DNA from: Sphingomonas oryzagri
GTDB lineage: Bacteria; Pseudomonadota; Alphaproteobacteria; Sphingomonadales; Sphingomonadaceae
Direction of reading: 5' to 3'
NCBI RefSeq assembly: GCF_029906645.1
Contig: NZ_JARYGZ010000001.1
Coordinates: 186,001-250,000 of the forward strand
DNA length: 64,000 nt
The position numbers and the translations under genes are program-made. Shown one piece after another: positions 37,758 through 46,702 of the stretch; positions within the stretch are counted from its first letter, which is position 1, and each line of letters opens with the position of its first letter. A model generated the notes under the pieces. It was not told the origin of the DNA. It did not search any database and worked only from the letters and a program-made list of their open reading frames with translations.

Positions 37758-38461
37758 TGGCCGCCCCCCGAGTGATTGCTCGCCGGGTGCGGCGCCGGAG
37801 CCTGCGCGGCGGAGGTGCCGTCATGCCCGGCCGGGCTGGTCGTTCCCGCAACGATCGCGACGATGCGGATCATCGAAGTGTCGGAGTTGAGCGCGACGTC
37901 GGTCGGCCGATAGCGCGGAGCCGCCTGCATCGGCGCGGTCACGATATGGACCTCGGTACGCGAGATGCGTTGCAACCGGCTGCCGTCGGCCTGCACGGCG
38001 GTGGCCTTCTGCGCCGCTACCATGCGATCCGCCATCGCCTTGGCCCGTGCGCGCTGTGCCTCCACGAAGGATTGCGCCTGCATCAGCATCGCCAGATTGT
38101 CCCGATACCGGGGATCGTCCGGCGCCTGGGCGGCCGCCTGCTGGAAATAGGCCTGCGCCAGATCGAGACGATCGAGACGCGCATAGGCCACGCCGAGGCC
38201 ATTGAGCGCCGGTGGAAGCGGCTCGCCCGCATTCATCGCGTCGCGGAAGGATGCGATCGCGGTGGCGAGATCGCCTGCATCGAGCGCCGCGCGCCCGGCC
38301 TGCGTCTTCTGATCGGTCGTCGCCACCTGGGGGCCGAGCGGACGGACCTGGATATGCTTCCACATCCGGTTGTCGCTGAAGTGCATTCCGAGGAAGGAGT
38401 TGCACCCGCCCAGCAGAAGCATCAAGCCGAGCGAACCGAGGGCGGTCGATGTCGAGCGCAT
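37754..38461 (-). CDS. tadD: TPR lipoprotein TadD
   Basis: 235 aa with lipobox LLGGC (Cys about 20) and TPR-like helices at about 52-135 (AGRAALDAGDLATAIASFRDAMN, LNGLGVAYARLDRLDLAQAYFQQAAAQAPDDPRYRDNLAMLM). TadD is the pilotin-like lipoprotein of the Tad secretin. It lies between tadC and cpaA. Confidence 0.85.
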   Translation of the reverse strand: MRSTSTALGSLGLMLLLGGCNSFLGMHFSDNRMWKHIQVRPLGPQVATTDQKTQAGRAALDAGDLATAIASFRDAMNAGEPLPPALNGLGVAYARLDRLDLAQAYFQQAAAQAPDDPRYRDNLAMLMQAQSFVEAQRARAKAMADRMVAAQKATAVQADGSRLQRISRTEVHIVTAPMQAAPRYRPTDVALNSDTSMIRIVAIVAGTTSPAGHDGTSAAQAPAPHPASNHSGGGQ

Positions 38462-38464
38462 GGT

Positions 38465-39436
38465 TCAGTGGTTCCCGTGAAGAGCCGGCAGGAGATGCCG
38501 GACGACTTGAATGCCCGCAGGCAGCATGATGACGCCGATCATGACGGGCAGCATGCAGGTGACCAGCGGGATGGAAATGAGGACTGGAATACGGTGGGCC
38601 TTTTCTTCAGCCCGCATCCGCCGCTTTTCGCGCATCTCGTTGGCGTAGACACGCAAGGTAGTGGCGATGCTGGAACCCAGCTTGTCCGACTGGATCAGAA
38701 GTGCGGAGAAGGACCGGATCTCGTCGACGTTGACCGAATCTGCCATACGTCGCAGGGCGACTTCGCGGGACGCTCCGGCCCGCAGTTGCAGGGTGGCGGT
38801 CGTCAGCATCTGCGATACCAGCGGCCGGGAAATCACCATCTCGCGGCCCACCCGATCGAGCGCCGCCTCCAGGCCCAGACCGGCCTCGACGCAGACCAGC
38901 ATCAGGTCGAGGCTGTCGGGGAAGCCGTTGATCAATTCCTGACGGCGACGATCCGCCCTCGCGGTGACGACCAGCGAAGGCCCATACATCCCGATCAGCG
39001 CTGCGATCGAGCCGAAAAGGTAGAGCTTGAAGAAGGACAGCGAATGTCCGGTCGCCCAAGTGACCACAACGAGCAGAACGGGCAGCGTGAAGATCAGCAC
39101 CAGGCGGATCAGCGTGAACAGCCGCGGCGCGGCCGGTGACTCGAAACCTGCGGCAATCATCCTGGCTCGAAGGGCGTCGGACTTCGTGTCGGCGAGGTTC
39201 AGCCCGGTCCGCTCAATCCTGTCGACCAGACGCCCCAGAGCGCCGGCGTTGCGCTCGCGCAGCGAATAGATCTTGCCACTCGCCTGGCCGTACGAGATCA
39301 CCTGCAACTCCCTGCGGACCGTCAGCCTCGCATCGCCCTGGCGGATGAGCGCGGTGGCGACCGCCGCGACGAGCAGGAACAGGACCGCCAGAATGGCGAA
39401 CCGAAGGATGGGGTTGCTCGCTATCAGCTCGATCAT
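38465..39436 (-). CDS. tadC: Tad inner-membrane platform protein TadC
   Basis: 323 aa with a T2SF (type II secretion F) domain at about 165-295 (RRQELINGFPDSLDLMLVCVEAGLGLEAAL, SFSALLIQSDKLGSSIATTLRVYANEMREKRRMRAEEKA) and C-terminal membrane spans (VLISIPLVTCMLPVMIGVIMLPA). Typical TadC. The gap to tadB is one base. Confidence 0.93.
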   Translation of the reverse strand: MIELIASNPILRFAILAVLFLLVAAVATALIRQGDARLTVRRELQVISYGQASGKIYSLRERNAGALGRLVDRIERTGLNLADTKSDALRARMIAAGFESPAAPRLFTLIRLVLIFTLPVLLVVVTWATGHSLSFFKLYLFGSIAALIGMYGPSLVVTARADRRRQELINGFPDSLDLMLVCVEAGLGLEAALDRVGREMVISRPLVSQMLTTATLQLRAGASREVALRRMADSVNVDEIRSFSALLIQSDKLGSSIATTLRVYANEMREKRRMRAEEKAHRIPVLISIPLVTCMLPVMIGVIMLPAGIQVVRHLLPALHGNH

Positions 39437-39437
39437 G

Positions 39438-40439
39438 TCACACCTTGAGATCGATCATTCGACGGATCATGAGGACACCGAAAACATAGAGGGACAGCAG
39501 GATCGCTACTCCGACCGTGAAGATCGGATCCTGCGCGACATCGAGGTAGAAAGCGGGCCGGGTAGCGAAGAGGCCTACGAAGGCGAGCACCGGCAGCACG
39601 CTCAGCATCCAACCGGTCATCCGCCCTTCGGAACTCAATGCCCGTACCTTCATATACATGGCGGCCCGATCGCGGATCACGCGGGAGAGATTGTCCAGAA
39701 TTTCCGCGAGATTGCCGCCGGTCTCCGACTGAACGGAAACGCTCACGACGAACATGCGGATATCCTCCATGTCCCAGCGTTCCGCCATTCCGGCGAGGGC
39801 GTCGTTGATGTCCGCGCCGTACGACACTTCGTCGGCGACCAGGCCAAACTCACTGCCGACCGGGTCTTGCATCTCCTTGGTGATCAGTTCGATCGCGGCG
39901 GCCACCGGGTGGCCCGCGCGTAACGATCTCACGAAAATGTCCAGGGTGTTGGGGAATTGCTGCTCCATCCGCTTGCGCCTTTTTTGCGCGAAACGGCTGA
40001 CGATCATCAGAGGGACGGCGATGCCGATGGCGACCGCCAGGAGGGCGACCAACTCGATCACGCCAAGCGTCAGTTGCACCCCGGCGGACAAGGCGATGAG
40101 CAGGAACAGTACCAGCAGCCCCCCGGCTGCCGCGGCGATCCCCACGAAGACCGCGCGCGCCGCGATCGGAATGCCGGACATCATGATCATCCGCAGGGTA
40201 TTGACGTAGACCCGCTGCCAGAGGGGGGCGCCAGGCGAAAGGACTGGAGGCGTGTTCTTGAGCAATCGCTCTCCGATCGCCTCCCGGCCGACTCCGGCTT
40301 TCAGAAGCTTCAGTCGCTTGTTCACCGCGCCGCTTTCCGCGCGGCGATTGGCTATGGCCCCGCCGATCACGCTCGACAGCAGAAAGACCGTCAGGAAGAC
40401 GACGATCAGGATGACCAAGCGGATGAGCAGCGAAGCCAT
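39438..40439 (-). CDS. tadB: Tad inner-membrane platform protein TadB
   Basis: 333 aa. N-terminal and central membrane spans are followed by a T2SF domain at about 160-285 (RRKRMEQQFPNTLDIFVRSLRAGHPVAAAIELITKEM, FVVSVSVQSETGGNLAEILDNLSRVIRDRAAMYMKVRALSSEGRM). It forms the membrane platform with TadC that the CpaF ATPase drives. Confidence 0.93.
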   Translation of the reverse strand: MASLLIRLVILIVVFLTVFLLSSVIGGAIANRRAESGAVNKRLKLLKAGVGREAIGERLLKNTPPVLSPGAPLWQRVYVNTLRMIMMSGIPIAARAVFVGIAAAAGGLLVLFLLIALSAGVQLTLGVIELVALLAVAIGIAVPLMIVSRFAQKRRKRMEQQFPNTLDIFVRSLRAGHPVAAAIELITKEMQDPVGSEFGLVADEVSYGADINDALAGMAERWDMEDIRMFVVSVSVQSETGGNLAEILDNLSRVIRDRAAMYMKVRALSSEGRMTGWMLSVLPVLAFVGLFATRPAFYLDVAQDPIFTVGVAILLSLYVFGVLMIRRMIDLKV

Positions 40440-40442
40440 GGG

Positions 40443-41822
40443 CTAGTTCTGGCGTACGATGGGCTGGAAGACGTGCGGATCGAGGCTGATGCCGTGCGCC
40501 TCCAGGATACGGGTGAATTTGGGGCGCAGGCCGGTGGCTTCGAACTGGCCGAGCACCTGGCCGTTCTCGGCGCGGCCGGTCATGTTGAAGCGGAAGATCT
40601 CCTGCATAGTGATCACTTCGCCTTCCATGCCGGTCACCTCGGACAGCGACAGCACCTTGCGCCGGCCATCGCTCAGCCGGCCGATCTGGAGCACGATGTT
40701 GATGGCGGACGCGATCTGCGCCCGCGCCGATCGGGCCGAGATGTCGATCCCGCTCATGCCGATCATCTGTTCGATGCGCGACAAGGCATCGCGCGGCGTG
40801 TTGGCGTGGACGGTCGTCATCGAGCCGTCGTGGCCGGTGTTCATCGCCTGCAGCATGTCGAACGCCTCGCCCGCGCGGCACTCGCCCAGGATGATCCGGT
40901 CCGGCCGCATCCGCAGCGCGTTCTTGACGAGATCGCGTTGCGTGACTTCGCCTCGCCCTTCGATATTGGCGGGCCGTGTCTCCAGCCGCGCGACGTGATC
41001 CTGCTGGAGCTGAAGCTCGGCGGAATCCTCGATCGTCACGATCCTCTCGCGCTCGTCGATATAGGAGGAGAGGGCGTTCAGCATCGTCGTCTTGCCCGAG
41101 CCGGTGCCGCCCGAAATGATGACGTTCAGGCGGGCGCCGACGATCGCTCCGAGCACCTGGGCCATGGGCCTGGGCACGCTATCGAGCTCGATCATCCGTT
41201 CCATGCTGATCGGCTTCTTCGAGAATTTGCGGATCGAGAGCAGCGACCCGTCAATCGCGAGCGGCGAGACGATCGCGTTCACGCGCGAGCCGTCGGCCAA
41301 CCGAGCATCGACGAAGGGTGAGGATTCGTCGACGCGCCGGCCTACCGCCGTGACGATCTTCTGGATGATCCGCAGCAGGTGGCGCTCGTCCTGAAAGCGG
41401 GTCGAGGTCTTCTGGATGACGCCCCTGCGCTCGACGTAGACGGACTCCGACCCGTTGACGAGAATGTCGGTGATCGTCTCGTCCTTCAGCAGCGGCTCGA
41501 GCGGCCCCAGGCCGAGCAGTTCGTCGAGCACGTCGCTGGCGAGATTGGCCCGCTCGCTCCGGTTCAATACCTGACCTTCGTTGGTCAGCAACTCGCCGAC
41601 GATATCCGACACCTCTTTCGAGATCTGGTCTCGCGACATCTTGTCGAGGAAGGACAGGTTGATCCGTTCGAGCAGCAGCTGGTGGATCTTCACCTTCAGC
41701 GCGATCATCCCGTCCGTAACGCTCGATTCCGGCGTCGCAGGCGGATCGATGATCGTCGCGTCGGGTGTGAGCCGCGCGACGGCTGCGGTATCCCCTCCGG
41801 TCGATTTGCGAACGTTCCACAT
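40443..41822 (-). CDS. cpaF: Tad pilus ATPase CpaF/TadA
   Basis: 459 aa secretion ATPase: Walker A ISGGTGSGKTTMLNAL (about 225), ERIVTIEDSAELQL (Asp box), RMRPDRIILGECRAGEAFDMLQAMNTGHDGSMTTVHANTPRDAL (Walker B and His box). The N-terminal domain precedes this from about 35. All catalytic elements are intact. It powers pilus extension and, in Tad systems, retraction. Confidence 0.95.
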   Translation of the reverse strand: MWNVRKSTGGDTAAVARLTPDATIIDPPATPESSVTDGMIALKVKIHQLLLERINLSFLDKMSRDQISKEVSDIVGELLTNEGQVLNRSERANLASDVLDELLGLGPLEPLLKDETITDILVNGSESVYVERRGVIQKTSTRFQDERHLLRIIQKIVTAVGRRVDESSPFVDARLADGSRVNAIVSPLAIDGSLLSIRKFSKKPISMERMIELDSVPRPMAQVLGAIVGARLNVIISGGTGSGKTTMLNALSSYIDERERIVTIEDSAELQLQQDHVARLETRPANIEGRGEVTQRDLVKNALRMRPDRIILGECRAGEAFDMLQAMNTGHDGSMTTVHANTPRDALSRIEQMIGMSGIDISARSARAQIASAINIVLQIGRLSDGRRKVLSLSEVTGMEGEVITMQEIFRFNMTGRAENGQVLGQFEATGLRPKFTRILEAHGISLDPHVFQPIVRQN

Positions 41823-41823
41823 C

Positions 41824-43041
41824 TCAGTTCACGCCCCCGCTTTCCGCGCCCAGCAGAAGTTCCGCGGCCTTCGCGATGTCCGTCGTGAAGCGGCTGCCGC
41901 GCCGGATGGTGCCGACGAGCTGCCCCTGATTCTGCGCGGTGCTGACCAGCGCCTGATCGAGCGAAATGCCATGCAGAACGGTGTGCCCGAGCGTCCGTGA
42001 GACGTCCGCGAAGCTGATCGTCCCGAACAGCTTCTTTTCGAGACGATTGACGATGATTTTGACGTCGGCATCACGGACCCCGACGGATTGGAACAGATCC
42101 AGCCTGCGCTTGGCCTGTCGCAGGCTGGGCAGCGTAGTCTCGACGACCAGCAGGATGGCGCTCGATTCCAGCACGGCGGAGAGCGCCCAACTCGTCCAGT
42201 CGGCCGGAAGATCCAGCACCACATAATCATATTGCCGGCGCAGCAGCTTGAGAACCGTGAGTAATTGGTCGGTATCGACGCTCTCCAGCGGCAGGATTGT
42301 TTCCGGCGCAGCGATCAGATCGAGCTTGTCGTTCACCGGTGTCGCAACCGACGCGACGAGATCGTCGTCGAGACGATCTTCCGCGGCGAGCAGATCATCC
42401 ACGCGCACCGCGGGATTGACGCCGAGATAATCGGAAATCGTGCCGAATTGCAGGTCGAGATCGACGATCACCGCCGATCGCGCGCGCGCCGTCCGTGATC
42501 CGAGCTCCGCAGCGAGATGCGTGGCGATCGTCGTCGCTCCGCATCCGCCGATCGATCGCACCACCGCGAACATCGGCGCCAGATCCTCGTCCTGACGGGA
42601 ATTGCCGTCGAGCCGCGAGATCGCGTCGAGGACGATCTGCATGACCTCGACGGGGTCGAGCGGCAAGGCGATCACATCCGCGACGCCCTCGTGCATCAGC
42701 GTGCGCATCAGCGCGACAGAGGTGCCGTGGATCGCCGCGACCGGAAGGATGTGCGGGTGGCTGGTCCGCAACTGTTTCAGGCGGTTCATGGAGCCCTGGT
42801 CCGCGACGTCCACCTCGACGATGACGAGGTCGACGTTTTGCAACCTTTCGCCCGGAATAGTCTGGTCCGCGTCGACCGCGAGCGTGGCGGGCTGCGGCCC
42901 GACCATGCCCCCTCGTGCGGCCTCGTAGAGCGAAATCTGCTCCGGCGATGCGGCGACCAGAATCCGCGTCCTGCCGTGGTCGGCAGACCATCTGTTCAGA
43001 TCGAGCGCGGACTTGAAGTTTTCCATCGGCCGTATTGCCAT
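41824..43041 (-). CDS. cpaE: Tad localisation ATPase CpaE/TadZ
   Basis: 405 aa with an N-terminal atypical receiver-like domain (about 22-130) and a C-terminal MinD/ParA-like domain. The latter has a P-loop variant SIGGCGATTIATHLAAELG (about 165), DLDLQFGTISDYLGV and DYVVLDLPADWTSWA. TadZ/CpaE positions the Tad apparatus at the pole. An internal ATG five codons downstream (MENFK) is an alternative start. Confidence 0.9.
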   Translation of the reverse strand: MAIRPMENFKSALDLNRWSADHGRTRILVAASPEQISLYEAARGGMVGPQPATLAVDADQTIPGERLQNVDLVIVEVDVADQGSMNRLKQLRTSHPHILPVAAIHGTSVALMRTLMHEGVADVIALPLDPVEVMQIVLDAISRLDGNSRQDEDLAPMFAVVRSIGGCGATTIATHLAAELGSRTARARSAVIVDLDLQFGTISDYLGVNPAVRVDDLLAAEDRLDDDLVASVATPVNDKLDLIAAPETILPLESVDTDQLLTVLKLLRRQYDYVVLDLPADWTSWALSAVLESSAILLVVETTLPSLRQAKRRLDLFQSVGVRDADVKIIVNRLEKKLFGTISFADVSRTLGHTVLHGISLDQALVSTAQNQGQLVGTIRRGSRFTTDIAKAAELLLGAESGGVN

Positions 43042-43063
43042 CTGTCCGATACGGGTTGGTGTC

Positions 43064-43369
43064 TTACTCAGGTGTGGTATCGCTCTGCTCGGCGCCCAGC
43101 TTGGAGGCCTTGACCGCCACCGGCTTCTTCACCGTGTCGGTGCGGAAGCGTTCGATGGCCTGCGCGGCATGCTCACCGCTGCTTTCGGGCACGAGAGTCG
43201 AATACAGGGGCGCGGGATCGATGATCTGCGCGTCCATCGTCATGCGGTTCGCCTCGCCGAAATTGTCTGATCCGCCGTAATAGGGGCGCCCGTCGGGCGG
43301 GGCGGCCCTGGCGGTGCCCGCCAGCCCGGCGAGCAGGAGGCAGGAGAGGCCAACGAGCCTAGTAGGCAT
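43064..43369 (-). CDS. Small exported protein of the Tad locus, in cpaD position
   Basis: 101 aa: signal peptide MPTRLVGLSCLLLAGLAGTARA, then a short hydrophilic region (YYGGSDNFGEANRMTMDAQIIDPAPLYSTLVPESSGEHAAQAIERFRTDTV). It lies between cpaC and cpaE where cpaD is normally found but is much shorter than CpaD (about 200 aa), and I do not recognise the CpaD domain. It overlaps the cpaC fragment by 11 bases. Confidence 0.6.
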   Translation of the reverse strand: MPTRLVGLSCLLLAGLAGTARAAPPDGRPYYGGSDNFGEANRMTMDAQIIDPAPLYSTLVPESSGEHAAQAIERFRTDTVKKPVAVKASKLGAEQSDTTPE

Positions 43370-43712
43370 AGTGATCGTCCTTGCTCTTGGGATCGACCGG
43401 CTTGGCCGCGGGCGGCGGCGCGCCGTTCGGTTCGACCTTCTGCGGCCGGTAGGCCTGGCCGAGGAGGAAGGTGTCGCTCTCCCGCGGATCGAGCACGCGG
43501 TCGGTCGGCAGGCGCACCTGATCCGCCTTGATCGGGGCGACCAGATGCGGGGTCACGACGATCAGCAATTCGGTCTGGTCCCGCTTGAAATTGCTGGAAC
43601 GGAACAGCGCGCCGATGATCGGGATCGAGCCGAGCACCGGCAGCTGATCGATCGTCGTCTTGAAGTCGCGCTGCAGCAGGCCGGCGATGGCGAAGCTTTC
43701 GCCGTCGCGCAT
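43359..43712 (-). pseudogene. cpaC: cpaC secretin, 3' remnant only
   Basis: Only the last 117 or so codons of a CpaC/RcpA outer-membrane secretin remain: RDGESFAIAGLLQRDFKTTIDQLPVLGSIPIIGALFRSSNFKRDQTELLIVVTPHLVAPI, the diagnostic end of the secretin domain, plus a Pro-rich tail. A full CpaC is about 450-550 aa, so the signal peptide, BON/N-domains and most of the secretin barrel are missing. The coding match stops at about 43712, where sequence of a LysR gene on the opposite strand begins. The Met at the start is part of the old domain and has no ribosome site. Confidence 0.85.
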
Positions 43713-43714
43713 CC

Positions 43715-44197
43715 ATGCGATCGCTCGGAGCGTCGACCCGGATCATCGTCGCGAGCCCGCAGATCGCCGGCCAGATTGCGGGCATCGAGCAGTTGGCGTC
43801 CTTCCCGGTTCTCGTCACCAATGACGCGGCCGACGACCTCGAATGGCATCTTCAGACCGACGACGGCCGCGAACAGATCGTCCGGATCACGCCGCGCCTT
43901 GGTTGCGAGGATATGGCGACGGTGCGCGACGCGGCCATCGACGGGCTGGGCATCGCGGTCCTGCCCGATCATGTTTGCGCCGCAGCTTTGGAGACCGGAC
44001 GGCTGGTGCGCGTCCTCCCTCCATGGCGCGGGGTGCAGGGGATCGTGCATCTGGTCTTCACCACCCGGCGGGGATTGCCTCCATCAGTCCGCGCCCTGAT
44101 CGATCATCTGGCCGCGGGCTTTCCGCGCGGCGTGCTTGGGACGCCCCTGCTCGATAGCGGGAACGGTACGCCTCCGAGCCATCGTGGTAACAGTTGA
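43715..44197 (+). pseudogene. LysR-type regulator, 3' remnant only
   Basis: 160 codons match the C-terminal half of a LysR substrate-binding domain: RSLGASTRIIVASPQIAGQ, the EDMATVRDAAIDGLGIAVLPDHVC block, and LVRVLPPWRGVQGIVHLVFTTRRGLPPSVRALIDHLA. The HTH and first effector subdomain are absent because the frame starts exactly where the cpaC remnant ends. It is therefore a headless gene, not an alternative start. It differs from the intact LysR at 48301-49182, so it is not a duplicate of that gene. Confidence 0.82.
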
Positions 44198-44272
44198 GCC
44201 TTTCCATCGCTGGCAGCGGATATTGAACAGCCTGAGGGAAGGACGCAGACCGCGCTCTACTTGCAACGGACT

Positions 44273-45130
44273 TCAAACGAACATCGACGAACATGCGGCT
44301 GGATTTTCCATCGCGGCGAAGTGACCGGTCGCGGGCAGACTTTCGTACACCTCTGGTCGCAGAATTTGCCTGTTGGCGTCCCGCTCGCTCGGTGACGACC
44401 AGTCCTGTTCCCCGTAAACAAGCGATATCGGAGCCTTGACCTGATCGTAGAGAGCTCGTGCATCGACAAAGCTGGGCAATGCACGATACACAGCACGTGC
44501 CACGCTTGAATAACCGGCGCGAGAGCCGGACTTCGACAATTCATCGATGAAGCTGGCCGGCAGGTGCGCCGGGTCCGAAAAACCGCCGCTGATGATACCC
44601 TTGAGGATGAGCCTGTTCTCCAGTGCGGCGAACACAGGCCCGATCACCGGGGTCCGCACGCTCTTGATAACCACCGAGGCGAGAAGGTTGGCCCGTTCCA
44701 GCCCAGGCAGATAGTCATAGGGATTGAACGCGACGACGCGCCGCACTGCGATGTCCGGACTGGTCGCCAGCGTCAGCGCCAGCACAGCGCCGATGGATTC
44801 ACCGGCCAGCGTGACGTCCTTGAGCCCCAGCGTGCGGATGAAGTCGAGGATGCGCGCGCGAAGCACAGGCTCGGTATAGGCGGCGCCCGGCACGATATCC
44901 GACCAGCCGAATCCGGGAAGATCCACGGCGTAGACCATGTACCGCCCGACCAGCAGGGGGATTAGGCGCTGGAACAGATCAAGCTGGGTACGCACCGTAT
45001 GGATCAGTACCAGCGGTGGCCCCTCTCCAACCTTGAGATAGCGCAGTTTCGCGCCGTCGCTCAGGGTGAGGAACGAGACCTCGTGGGAGGACCAGCTTCG
45101 CGTATAGGCGCTTGCGTCTTCGTTGCTCAT
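44273..45130 (-). CDS. Alpha/beta hydrolase
   Basis: 285 aa from MSNEDASAYTRSWSSHEVS. Alpha/beta-hydrolase fold: PPLVLIHTVRTQLD (oxyanion region, HT instead of the usual HG), VDLPGFGWSD, nucleophile elbow LAGESIGAVLALTLA (Ser), YGEQDWSSPSERD (Asp) and the catalytic His in ATGHFAAMENP. The C-terminus stops shortly after that His, a little early for the fold, so slight truncation is possible. Substrate unknown. Part of a leftward block with DUF442, MBL and carbonic anhydrase genes. Confidence 0.85.
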   Translation of the reverse strand: MSNEDASAYTRSWSSHEVSFLTLSDGAKLRYLKVGEGPPLVLIHTVRTQLDLFQRLIPLLVGRYMVYAVDLPGFGWSDIVPGAAYTEPVLRARILDFIRTLGLKDVTLAGESIGAVLALTLATSPDIAVRRVVAFNPYDYLPGLERANLLASVVIKSVRTPVIGPVFAALENRLILKGIISGGFSDPAHLPASFIDELSKSGSRAGYSSVARAVYRALPSFVDARALYDQVKAPISLVYGEQDWSSPSERDANRQILRPEVYESLPATGHFAAMENPAACSSMFV

Positions 45131-45218
45131 GGGGCTGTCCGTTCTGGCTGGGATCAAGGGTGGGCGGCCGTTCAATCAGGAACCGGTGAAAACTCGGCCG
45201 CGCCACTCGGCGGCAGTC

Positions 45219-45668
45219 TCAGGGCTTTCGCAGTGTCGCGCTCGACGGAACGTGGCGCCGAACCATGTCCGGCCTGAGCCGCGAGAGATCGTAACCGGCC
45301 GCAGCGGCAGTCGCGATCACGTCGTCGGGATCGGACACCCTGCATTGCGACAAGGCCCAGAGCGTCGCGGCACGGGTGCCGGTGCGGCAATAGGCAAGGA
45401 TCGGTTTGGGCAGCGCATCAAGGGCCTGCTCGAACAGGTCGATGTCATGTTCCGTCGCCTGGCCCAGCGCAATCGGGATCGCGGCAAAGCCGAGGCCTGC
45501 AGCTGTCGCGGCCTGTTGCATCGAAGCGATGGTCGGCTGTCCGGCCTCCTCGCCATCGGGACGGTTCGCGATGATCGAGCGGTAACCAAGACGACGGGCT
45601 TCCTCGATATCATTCGGGGACAGTTGCGGGCTGGCGTAAAGGCCATCGGCAAGTTCGGCAGGTTTCAT
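45219..45668 (-). CDS. DUF442 / TIGR01244-type phosphatase-like sulfur transferase
   Basis: 149 aa with a cysteine-phosphatase-like fold: YASPQLSPNDIEEARRLGYRSIIANRPDGEEAGQP is the DUF442 signature and AYCRTGTRAATLWAL supplies the CxxGxR active loop. In other proteobacteria this domain is fused to or beside a metallo-beta-lactamase persulfide dioxygenase (Blh). Here the MBL gene lies immediately upstream, 45 bases away, as separate ORFs. A sulfane-sulfur handling role is likely by that association. Confidence 0.87.
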   Translation of the reverse strand: MKPAELADGLYASPQLSPNDIEEARRLGYRSIIANRPDGEEAGQPTIASMQQAATAAGLGFAAIPIALGQATEHDIDLFEQALDALPKPILAYCRTGTRAATLWALSQCRVSDPDDVIATAAAAGYDLSRLRPDMVRRHVPSSATLRKP

Positions 45669-45713
45669 GGCAAGGGTCTCCTGATGACCGCGGGAGCGAT
45701 CGCAAGCCGTTGA

Positions 45714-46637
45714 TTACAGGGTGTTCAGGGGTATCTTCAGATAGTGCACTCCGTTATTTTCCGCGGGCGGCAGGTGACCCGCCCGCATATTGACCTGTAC
45801 CGCCGGCAGGATCAGGCGGGGCATGGACAAGGTCGCGTCGCGCGCGATTCGCATGGTCACGAAATCTTCCTCGCTCACGCCCTGATGGACATGCACATTC
45901 GCGCTGTTCTCATCGCCGATCGTCGTTTCCCACACGAAGGTATCGCGGCCGGGCGCCTTATAGTCGTGGCAGAGGAACAGCCGCGCCTGTGCCGGCAGCA
46001 GAAGCAGCCGCCGGATCGAACGATAGAGGCTGCGCGCATCGCCGCCGGGGAAATCGGCCCTTGCGGTGCCGTAATCCGGCATGAACAGCGTGTCTCCGCA
46101 GAACACCGCGTCTCCCACCACAAAGGCCATGTCGGCGGGCGTGTGGCCCGGCACATGCAGCATGGTCACTTCCAGCTGGCCGATGGCGAGGGTGTCGCCG
46201 TCTTTCAGCAGAAGGTCGAACTGCGAACCGTCCCGCTCGAACTCCGTCCCGGCGTTGAAGAGCGTGCCGAAGATGGTCTGAACCTCGACGATGGCCGATC
46301 CGATCGCCAGCTTGCCGCCCAGCCGCTGTTGCAGATAGGGCGCGGCGGAAAGATGATCGGCATGTACGTGGGTTTCGAACAGCCAGTCGACGACCAGCCC
46401 CTCGCTGGCCACATAAGCCAGGACGGCATCGGCAGCGCTGGTTCCTGTGCGCCCGGAGGCAGCGTCGAAATCCAGCACAGAGTCGATAATCGCCGCGCGG
46501 AGGGTGGCCGGATCATGGACGACATAGGTCGCCGTGAAGGTCGGCGCGTCGAAAAAGCTGCGCACGATGGGGCGCGGTCGCTCGCCGGCCAAGGCACGGG
46601 CAACGACCGCGGAGGCCAGTGCAATCGGGTCGTCCAT
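45714..46637 (-). CDS. MBL-fold hydrolase, persulfide dioxygenase-like
   Basis: 307 aa. The metallo-beta-lactamase metal motif THVHADHLSAAPYLQ (HxHxDH) is at about 89, followed by VPGHTPADMAFVVGDAVFCGDTLFMPDYGTARADFPGG (third His and bridging Asp) and LFLCHDYKAPGRD (last His). The GTARxDFPGGD stretch is typical of ETHE1/Blh persulfide dioxygenases, which oxidise GSSH to sulfite. With DUF442 next to it a sulfide/persulfide detoxification function is favoured. Confidence 0.88.
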   Translation of the reverse strand: MDDPIALASAVVARALAGERPRPIVRSFFDAPTFTATYVVHDPATLRAAIIDSVLDFDAASGRTGTSAADAVLAYVASEGLVVDWLFETHVHADHLSAAPYLQQRLGGKLAIGSAIVEVQTIFGTLFNAGTEFERDGSQFDLLLKDGDTLAIGQLEVTMLHVPGHTPADMAFVVGDAVFCGDTLFMPDYGTARADFPGGDARSLYRSIRRLLLLPAQARLFLCHDYKAPGRDTFVWETTIGDENSANVHVHQGVSEEDFVTMRIARDATLSMPRLILPAVQVNMRAGHLPPAENNGVHYLKIPLNTL

Positions 46638-46702
46638 GGTCCCGTCTCCTTCGCCGTTCGCAAAGTACGATTTCAGATTCGTCGGGGTCGCGCCCGAACG
46701 GG

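Noticed and set aside
43562-44050. Minus-strand frame that might continue cpaC upstream through a frameshift
   Set aside because: Its translation upstream of 43712 is antisense of the LysR fragment and has no secretin residues. cpaC is truncated, not frameshifted.
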